49,326 nt of DNA, from assembly GCF_000515355.1 (NCBI RefSeq), contig NZ_KI911565.1, forward strand, positions 53,226 through 102,551, in the 5' to 3' direction. The notes beneath the pieces are model-generated. The model did no database searches and had not been told where the DNA came from. It worked only from the letters and a program-made list of their open reading frames with translations. Each line of letters opens with the position of its first letter. The stretch's first letter is position 1. The translations under genes were made by a program, and so were the position numbers. This document shows positions 43,326-49,326 of this stretch, piece after piece. The DNA comes from Promicromonospora kroppenstedtii DSM 19349 (GTDB taxonomy: Bacteria > Actinomycetota > Actinomycetes > Actinomycetales > Cellulomonadaceae).

Positions 43326-45200
43326 TCAGCTCAGCACTACCTCGTTCAGCTCCAGCCGGAAGCCGTCCGAGACCTGCGGGAGCTCGGTGACCCAGATCGT
43401 GAACGAGTCGCTCACGACGGGCTCCGACAGCTCGAAAGTGGTGGTCTCCGAAAAGGTGCCCTCCGCGAGCACCTCGCCGCCCTCACCGCCCTTGAGGATC
43501 TGCACCTTGCCACCGGGGGTGTTGGTGAGCAGCTCGATCTTGGTGACGGACGCCGGCTCGCGGAGCCGCAGCTCCAGGCCGAGGAAGTCCTTGAACCCGC
43601 CGAACGCGGCCTGCTGGTACGTCGTCGTGAAGTAGAACGTGGCCGGGTCCGTGTCGAATGCCCGCTCGACCGCCTCGGGGTGGTCGAGCGGGCTGCCGTC
43701 CCAGGTGAGCTCGCCGAGCAGCGTCCCGGAATCGATCACCGGACGTGCCTCGGTCTCCGTGGGCGCCGACGGCTCGGTGCTGCCCTCGCCGTCCGCTCCG
43801 GCCGACACGGAGACCGACGGGGAGGGAGAAGCGTCGGCGATCACATCAGGCGTGGGGGAGAGAACCGCGTTGACGGCCCAGATGAGTCCCGCCACCACGG
43901 CGACACCGACCAGGCCGAGCACGATCGGTGTCGGGTTCACGCCGCCACGCTTGGGCGCGGGCTGGGTGGCGAAGCCGCCGTCCTGCTCGTAGTAGCCGCC
44001 GTTGTCGGGCGGGTAACCGCCGGGGGCAAAGGACTGCGGTGGGTACTGCTGCGGCTGTTGCGGGGCGTACTGGGCCTGGTCGTGACCGGGCTGGCCCTGC
44101 GCGACCGGCTGGCCGTACTGGTCGTACCCCGCCGGCGGGTAGCCGGCCGGCGCCCCCTCGGGCGGCGGGGGTGGCACCGGGGCGTGCTGCTGCCCGTACG
44201 CCTGCGGCTCGTAGGTGTAGTCGTTCTGCTGTTCGGGATAGCCGGCGGGCGCGTTGCCCGCCCCCATCGCCATGGTCTCGTCGTTTCGTGCGATCCGGCC
44301 CGTGGCGGGACGCCGCACGGGCGGGACTCCTTCGCCTCCGAAGGCCTCGGCGATGGACTGCCGCCGCGGCTCCTCCGGCTCGGGCTGTACGAATCCAGGC
44401 AGCGATGCCACTACGGAAACCTCTCCCCACGGCGCGAGGGCCGTGGTCACGTCGTCGGGGTTCTTCGGTCCGTCGGTGCCGCCGGACGCGTCGAACGTCC
44501 GGGCCACCAGGCCGTCGATCTCGGGGTCCACGTGCGGGACCAAGCTGGAAAGGGGCGCCACGGCGCCGGAGTCGTCGACCTGCGCGGGCAGAGGGATCAG
44601 GGTGTCCTTCGCGATCCACTCCGCTTCGAGGTCCGGGCCGGGCCAGCGCGCGGTCATCGCGTAGTAGAGGAGGGCCACCAGGCCCTGGGCATCGAGCTCC
44701 GCGGGCTTCACGTTGAGCGTGTCGCCCGAGGCGAGCCCTCCGTCGAGCCCCAGGCCCGTGATCCGCACCCGGTGGCCGTCGACCCGCAGCGCCTCGGGGC
44801 GCAGGGCGGCATGGTGCACGCCGCGGGAGTGCGCCACGGCGAGCGCGCTCGCCGCCTCACCGACGATCGCCCGGGCCTGCTGCTCGTCCACCAGGCCGCT
44901 GGAGATGACCTGGGTCAGCGTGGTACCGGTGTGCGGTTCGGTGACCACGTACTTGCGGCCCTCGGGGTCGGAGCCGGCGTCGAGCACCCGGACGAGGCGG
45001 GGATCCGTCACCAGGGCGGCGCGCCGCGCGGCGTCCAGGGCATCGCCCGTATAGGGCCCGGTCACGAGCGTTACGCGGACGTCGCGGTCCAGGATTAGGT
45101 CGTGCGCTTCCCATGCGGTGGCCGCGGCAAGGTCGGTGGACGCCTGCTGGCGCAGCCGGTATCTCTCGACCAGCACGGTGCCTGGTTCGACAGTGCTCAC
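43326..45200 (-). CDS. Membrane pseudokinase with C-terminal discoidin-like domain
   Basis: A 624-residue protein. Residues 8-260 resemble a Ser/Thr kinase fold ([11 protein letters not shown] at the start) but lack catalytic residues: HRD is replaced by HHA (129-131), DFG by GLG (149-151), and no VAIK lysine is visible. A Pro/Gln/Tyr-rich linker and a transmembrane helix ([19 protein letters not shown]) lead to an outer galactose-binding/discoidin-like domain ([17 protein letters not shown]). In Mycobacterium these modules are fused to MurJ (MviN); here they are a separate gene beside murJ. The GTG at 45200 has an excellent ribosome-binding site (GAGGAGGTCCGC), better than the longer frame from 45269. 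Confidence 0.88.
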   Translation of the reverse strand: MSTVEPGTVLVERYRLRQQASTDLAAATAWEAHDLILDRDVRVTLVTGPYTGDALDAARRAALVTDPRLVRVLDAGSDPEGRKYVVTEPHTGTTLTQVISSGLVDEQQARAIVGEAASALAVAHSRGVHHAALRPEALRVDGHRVRITGLGLDGGLASGDTLNVKPAELDAQGLVALLYYAMTARWPGPDLEAEWIAKDTLIPLPAQVDDSGAVAPLSSLVPHVDPEIDGLVARTFDASGGTDGPKNPDDVTTALAPWGEVSVVASLPGFVQPEPEEPRRQSIAEAFGGEGVPPVRRPATGRIARNDETMAMGAGNAPAGYPEQQNDYTYEPQAYGQQHAPVPPPPPEGAPAGYPPAGYDQYGQPVAQGQPGHDQAQYAPQQPQQYPPQSFAPGGYPPDNGGYYEQDGGFATQPAPKRGGVNPTPIVLGLVGVAVVAGLIWAVNAVLSPTPDVIADASPSPSVSVSAGADGEGSTEPSAPTETEARPVIDSGTLLGELTWDGSPLDHPEAVERAFDTDPATFYFTTTYQQAAFGGFKDFLGLELRLREPASVTKIELLTNTPGGKVQILKGGEGGEVLAEGTFSETTTFELSEPVVSDSFTIWVTELPQVSDGFRLELNEVVLS

Positions 45201-45312
45201 GCGGACCTCCTCGCTCGGTCGGGGGACAGTAGCAGGTACGTGACCGCCGGGATCACGCACCGTCGCCATGCTACGCGGAACCGCTGCGGACCCGCCGGAA
45301 CGTCGTCCGTAT

Positions 45313-45355
45313 GTACGAAAGCGCAGCCCACGCGAGTGAGCTGCGCCTCCCGTAC
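45313..45355 (-). terminator. Hairpin after murJ
   Basis: A 5-bp outer pair (45313-45317 with 45351-45355) and a 7-bp inner stem (45321-45327 with 45340-45346) lie 15 bases past the murJ stop on the minus strand, before the pseudokinase gene. Confidence 0.55.
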
Positions 45356-45369
45356 GACGGTGGCGCGCG

Positions 45370-47106
45370 TCAGCGCCGGAAGCGAGCCAGGACGGGGCGA
45401 AGCAGGCCGTCGAGCTCCCGGACCCGGAACAGGCGCAGGAGCAGGACGTAGACGGCGAGCATCACCAGGCCGCAGAGCGCGGTCACCCACAGGCCGCTGA
45501 GCATCGTGAGCACCCAGCCCTTCCCGAAGACGAGCGCGTCGAACCCGCCGACCAGCTGGTAGACGCCCCACCCGATACCACCGGCGACCGCGGCGGCGAG
45601 CACCGTCTTGGCGTGCAGCGCGAAGACGCGGCCGCCGTCCAGGCGGCCGCCGAGCTTGCGCTTGAGGCCGCCCGTGCGCAGCAGCACCGTGATCCAGTTC
45701 GACAGCGCGTAGGCGCCACCGGCGGCGATGACCCAGTACTGCGGCTCCAGCCACAGCTGTGCGGCGACCAGGCCGGCCACCAGGGCGACCGTGGATGGCA
45801 CGGTGATCCAGAACACCGAGCGGCCGTCCTCGTAGGCGTAGTAGACCCACTTCATGAGCGCCATGCCGCCGAGCGGGACGAGGCCGAACGAGAGGGCCAC
45901 CAGGACGGGCGCGATGAGTGCTGTGTCCTCGGCTCCCGCGGTCGGGACGATGAAGGCGGTGAGCGGCCCGGCCAGGACCACGAGCGCGGCGGTGGCGAAC
46001 ACGGTGAAGACGCCGATGGTGCGCAGCCCCAGGGAGAGGTCTTCGCGGACCTTGTCGGTGTCACCCTCCTGAGCGGCCTTGCTGATGCCGGTGAAGAGCG
46101 CGGTCGCGATGGAGACCGTCACCAGGGAGTGGGGGAGCAGGTAGATCAGGAGCGCCTGCGTGTAGGACGCGTTACCGGCGAACGACTCCGTGGCCGTGCT
46201 CGCGGCACCGGCCTCGGACGCGACACGGGTCAGATAGAGGACCCCCGCCTGCTCCAGGACGACGGCGGCGAACGTCCACATCGCGACGGCGCCCGCCGAG
46301 CGCAGGCCGATACCCCGCAGGCCGAAGCGGAGGTTCCAGCGGAAGCCGGAGCGCAGCAACGGGACGAGCAGGACCAGCGCCTGCGCCACGATGCCGAGCG
46401 TGGCCGTGCCGGCCAGCAGGATGGTGCGCGGGGTGTTCCACTCGGAGAGGTCGTTGATCCCGGCGTCGGCGCCGCCGAACACGATCAGGAAGATCGCGAA
46501 CCCGAGCACGGAGACCACGTTGTTGGCGACCGGCGCCCACATGAACGGCCCGAACTGCTCTCGGGCGTTGAGCACCTGACCCAGCAGCGTGTACAGGCCG
46601 TAGAAGAAGAGCTGGGGGATGCACCAGTACGCGAAGACGGTGCCCAGGGCGAGCTGCTCCGCCGACCAGCCGTCGGTGTAGAGCATGACGACCCACGCGG
46701 CGCCACCGGTCAGCACGGCGGTGATCGCGAGGATGCCGACGGCCGAGATCGTGAGCAGCTTGTCGACGCGTTCCTGCGCGTTGTGCGCGCGGAACGCCTT
46801 GACGATCTGCGGCACGAGGACGGCGTTCAGCATGCCGCCCGCGAGGATCGCGAACAGCACGTTGGGCAGCTTGTTCGCGACGTCGAAGGCATCGGCGACG
46901 GTGCCCGTGGCGCCGATGGCTGCCACGAGCATCAGGTTGCGAACGAGCCCGCCGAGGCGGGAGGCGGCCGTGCCGGCCGCCATCACTATCGAGTTGCGCC
47001 CCAGGCTGCTGCTCGACGATGCCGCGGCCGTAGGCGTCTCGGGCGCGCCCGGTCCGCTCGCGGCATCGGCGCTCGGGTCCGACGCTGGGTCGGTCGATGC
47101 GGTCAC
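45370..47106 (-). CDS. murJ: Lipid II flippase MurJ (MviN)
   Basis: A polytopic membrane protein of 578 residues in the MOP superfamily, with about 14 transmembrane helices, that moves lipid II across the membrane for peptidoglycan synthesis. Family features include LGGLVRNLMLVAAIGATG near the start, the NKLPNVLFAILAGGMLNAVLVP segment and the LFFYGLYTLLGQVLNAREQFGPFMWAPV stretch. The N-terminal 45 residues are disordered. The frame opens with TTG at 47124, but GTG at 47106 follows CCAGGAGAACGCC and is preferred. Unlike the mycobacterial protein it has no fused pseudokinase domain. Confidence 0.95.
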   Translation of the reverse strand: MTASTDPASDPSADAASGPGAPETPTAAASSSSSLGRNSIVMAAGTAASRLGGLVRNLMLVAAIGATGTVADAFDVANKLPNVLFAILAGGMLNAVLVPQIVKAFRAHNAQERVDKLLTISAVGILAITAVLTGGAAWVVMLYTDGWSAEQLALGTVFAYWCIPQLFFYGLYTLLGQVLNAREQFGPFMWAPVANNVVSVLGFAIFLIVFGGADAGINDLSEWNTPRTILLAGTATLGIVAQALVLLVPLLRSGFRWNLRFGLRGIGLRSAGAVAMWTFAAVVLEQAGVLYLTRVASEAGAASTATESFAGNASYTQALLIYLLPHSLVTVSIATALFTGISKAAQEGDTDKVREDLSLGLRTIGVFTVFATAALVVLAGPLTAFIVPTAGAEDTALIAPVLVALSFGLVPLGGMALMKWVYYAYEDGRSVFWITVPSTVALVAGLVAAQLWLEPQYWVIAAGGAYALSNWITVLLRTGGLKRKLGGRLDGGRVFALHAKTVLAAAVAGGIGWGVYQLVGGFDALVFGKGWVLTMLSGLWVTALCGLVMLAVYVLLLRLFRVRELDGLLRPVLARFRR

Positions 47107-47187
47107 GGCGTTCTCCTGGGTCAAGCGACTACTCCCGTGGTCTGGGCCCTGCCCGGCGCTGTTCGGCCGACGTGTGCGGCCGAAACC

Positions 47188-49326
47188 TTACTCTGCCCGG
47201 ACGGCCACGGAGGTCGCCGGCGCCGCCGGGGCGGGACCCGACGCCTCGGCGGCCGCTCCCGTGGCCTCCTCTACGTCCTTGCTGGTAGCGCGGTACGGCG
47301 ACCGCCCACGGCGCACCGTGCGCCAGATCCCGGTCAGGAACAGCAGGGCGACGAGCCCCGCGGCGATCCAGGTGCCGAGCTCCTCCCAGCCCGCGCGGAC
47401 GCGAACCTGGAACGACGAGTCGTCGTTGATCTTGGCGCCGTTCGGGGTGAGCACCTGGGCCTCCACCCGTACGTCGCCCGAGCCGATGGCCCGCACCGGC
47501 ACCTGCACGTCCATCTCCCGGCCCGCCGGGATGACCTCGGTGATGCGGTCGTCCACGGTCAGGCGCGGGTGGTCGGGGCGCAGCACCACCGTGACCGTCG
47601 CGTCGACGCTGAGCGTGTTGCGTACGCGGACCGGGATGTTGCCCTTGTCCGTGATGAAGTTGACGTCCTGGCGCGGCACCACGCTGACGGACTGCTTCGT
47701 GAGCGCGTTCGACGCCTCCAGGGTCTGCTTGACCAGCGTCTCCCGCAGCCCGGCGTCGGCGCGGTGCGCGACGGCGAGCGGGGCGATCAGGTGCGTGACA
47801 CCGGGTTTCCAGATCTCGCGGGCGCGGTCGCCGGCGACCGACGAGAACGTGACGACGGCGTCGCGAGCCCGCTCCAGCGCCTTGACGCTCGTCGCGCCCA
47901 GCTCGGCCTTGGCCACGCTGCGCTTCGCCAGGCCGGCGCGAGCCACGTCCGGGGCGTCCTGCGCGAAGAGCGTGTCGACGGTCGTGACGTCGACCCAGCC
48001 CGCCTCGTCGACCTCGTTCAGGATCCTGCTCGCGCCCTCCGCGTCGGGCGTCCAGGTCCGGGGCGCGACGATCAGCAGCGACGGCGGGGTGAGCGGCGTC
48101 TGGCTCACGACGGCGGCGGTCTCCGCGAGCAGCCGCTGCGCGCCCTCGGTCGGGGTGGCCGCGCTGGTGGCGGCCTTCGTCGAGGTGGAGCTCTCCGTGG
48201 ACATCCCGTCGTCCGCGCCCGACAGGTCGGTGGCGGAGAGGAAGGCCTGCGTGAGGGCGCTGTCGGCCACCGCGGCGCGCGCGGTGCCGCCCGGAACCCG
48301 GAGGTCCGCCCGGCCCGTCACGGTACCGGCGCCCTCGTACGCGAGTCCGCCGCTCCCGACGACGATCTGCCGGCGGTCCGCGGTGACGGCCAGGCTGAGG
48401 GTCGCGACGTCGGGCACGACGCCGTCGGCCGGCCAGGCCAGCTTGGTCCGCCATGTCTCCGGGACCTCCCAGTTCCCCTCGCGAGGTGCCTGGAGGAAGC
48501 TGCGCGTGCCCGTGGTGCGCACGTTCGCGTGGGCGAGCGCGGCGAGGTCGGGGTCGTGGCTGGGGAGGGCGTACGTGGTGGTGTTCGCAGCGGCCGCGGT
48601 CATGCGCTCGGACCAGTCGATGAGTGCTGGGTCGTCCGACGCCGCAGCCACGCCGATGGTGTCGGGGTCGATCGCCAGCGACACCTTCGCGTTCTCCGCG
48701 ACCTGCAGCACGCCGTCGAGGCGCTGGCCGGACGCCGTCTGCTGGGCCAGCTCGATCTCGGCGGTGCTCGGGTCGGCCGGGTCGATCGCGGGGCTCGTGA
48801 CGGCGGCCAGGACGCTGAGCTGCATCGGTGCGCGCTCAAGGCCGTCGGCGTCGTACACGAGGAAGGAGCGGGCGATGCCCAGGCGGCCCGAGGCGTCGCC
48901 GGCGGCGACGGCTAGCTTGCGCGCACCGAAGCCCTTGAAGGTCTGGGCTCCCGGGTCGTAGGTGAACGAGACGCTCTTGGACGCGCCCGGCTTGAGGTCG
49001 CCGAGCGGCTTCGGCACCGGTGTGCCTCGGACCTCGTCGAGAAGCCCGGCCGTGGCCCACTCCTCGATCTCCAGGCGCGACGTGATCGCGACGTAGTCGA
49101 TGGTCAGCTGGGCCACCGCGTCGGGCACCGTGGCGTCGCTCGTGTTGGTCACCTCCGCGCGGATCGTCACCTTGTCCCCGGGATGTGCCACGGGGTGCGA
49201 GATGTCGGTGACGGCGACGTCGAGCGCGCCGGCCTCGGCGGAGGTGGTCGTGGCGAGCGGCTCGGTGACCGTGGCGTCCGCGATGGCGCGCGCCGTCGTC
49301 GGACCGGTGGCGGCCGCCGGGGGCAG
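47188..49326 (-). CDS. DUF6049 family membrane protein (5' end outside window)
   Basis: A large extracytoplasmic protein whose frame remains open to the last base of the window, so the N-terminus is missing; 712 residues are visible. The outer part begins with an Ig-like fold (KVTIRAEVTNTSDATVPDA), followed by a region with DADGLERAPMQLSVLAAV and a second beta-rich module (TLSVDATVTVVLRPDHPRL). One transmembrane helix near the C-terminus (LGTWIAAGLVALLFLTGIW) leaves a short basic cytoplasmic tail. The same gene lies upstream of murJ/mviN in actinobacteria (Rv3909 in M. tuberculosis), suggesting an envelope role. Function unknown. murJ starts 81 bases downstream. Confidence 0.85.
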   Translation of the reverse strand: MPPAAATGPTTARAIADATVTEPLATTTSAEAGALDVAVTDISHPVAHPGDKVTIRAEVTNTSDATVPDAVAQLTIDYVAITSRLEIEEWATAGLLDEVRGTPVPKPLGDLKPGASKSVSFTYDPGAQTFKGFGARKLAVAAGDASGRLGIARSFLVYDADGLERAPMQLSVLAAVTSPAIDPADPSTAEIELAQQTASGQRLDGVLQVAENAKVSLAIDPDTIGVAAASDDPALIDWSERMTAAAANTTTYALPSHDPDLAALAHANVRTTGTRSFLQAPREGNWEVPETWRTKLAWPADGVVPDVATLSLAVTADRRQIVVGSGGLAYEGAGTVTGRADLRVPGGTARAAVADSALTQAFLSATDLSGADDGMSTESSTSTKAATSAATPTEGAQRLLAETAAVVSQTPLTPPSLLIVAPRTWTPDAEGASRILNEVDEAGWVDVTTVDTLFAQDAPDVARAGLAKRSVAKAELGATSVKALERARDAVVTFSSVAGDRAREIWKPGVTHLIAPLAVAHRADAGLRETLVKQTLEASNALTKQSVSVVPRQDVNFITDKGNIPVRVRNTLSVDATVTVVLRPDHPRLTVDDRITEVIPAGREMDVQVPVRAIGSGDVRVEAQVLTPNGAKINDDSSFQVRVRAGWEELGTWIAAGLVALLFLTGIWRTVRRGRSPYRATSKDVEEATGAAAEASGPAPAAPATSVAVRAE

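Overview
The window is about 49 kb of a very GC-rich actinobacterial chromosome that spans the replication origin. Gene content and order (rpmH-rnpA-yidD-yidC-jag-rsmG-parA-parB to one side of oriC, dnaA-dnaN-gnd-recF-dciA-gyrB-gyrA to the other, plus the fhaB-pstP-rodA-pbpA-pknA-pknB and crgA/sortase E blocks) are those of Micrococcales. A secreted GH64 beta-1,3-glucanase and the protein sequences in general suggest a Cellulomonadaceae/Promicromonosporaceae-type organism; this last step is inference. No rRNA genes, insertion sequences, phage genes or CRISPR arrays were seen.

Layout. 1-8730 (+): a translationally coupled cell-shape and signalling operon: FHA protein (5' end outside the window), PP2C phosphatase PstP, SEDS glycosyltransferase RodA, transpeptidase PbpA, and Ser/Thr kinases PknA and PknB. 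8789-11294 (-): DUF881 protein, class E sortase, a 52-residue membrane protein too short for most callers, and a PabA/TrpG amidotransferase, tightly packed. 11439-13336: crgA (+), rhomboid protease (-), cyclophilin (-). 13459-16327: a repeat-rich membrane protein (+), the GH64 enzyme (-), tRNA-Ala, the 39-residue DLW-39 protein and tRNA-Ile (all -). 16467-28102 (-): DUF3566 protein, gyrA, gyrB, dciA, recF, gnd and dnaN, interrupted by one + strand gene for a surface protein with an LAATG sorting signal. 28103-28810: oriC with many DnaA-box-like sites. 28811-30247 (-): dnaA. 30679-34123 (+): rpmH, rnpA, yidD, yidC, jag, rsmG. 34239-34736 (-): a small secreted M15-like protein. 35340-38979 (+): parA and parB. 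39072-43066 (-): a Ddl-like ligase, a PLP aminotransferase, trxA and trxB. 43326-49326 (-): a pseudokinase/discoidin membrane protein, murJ, and a DUF6049 protein whose 5' end lies outside the window.

How the parts work together. DnaA, DnaN, RecF, DciA and gyrase serve initiation and fork progression. ParA and ParB act on a cluster of seven parS-type sites between 34127 and 39059, with one degenerate extra site in recF. The first and last sites of the cluster each share two bases with a terminator hairpin, and three lie inside parA or parB, where they encode the peptide VSRET. RodA, PbpA, MurJ, CrgA, the Ddl-like ligase and the PknA/PknB/PstP/FhaB module form a peptidoglycan synthesis and control set. 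The class E sortase and the LAATG protein look like an enzyme and substrate pair.

The most unusual points are: a Gly/Tyr/Ser-rich low-complexity linker in PknA; a very long acidic N-terminal extension on ParA; MurJ and its pseudokinase regulator encoded as separate genes; the parS/terminator overlaps; and a candidate DnaA-trio run in oriC. Start codons were moved from the longest open frame where a ribosome-binding site or homology indicated it; these choices are noted per gene.
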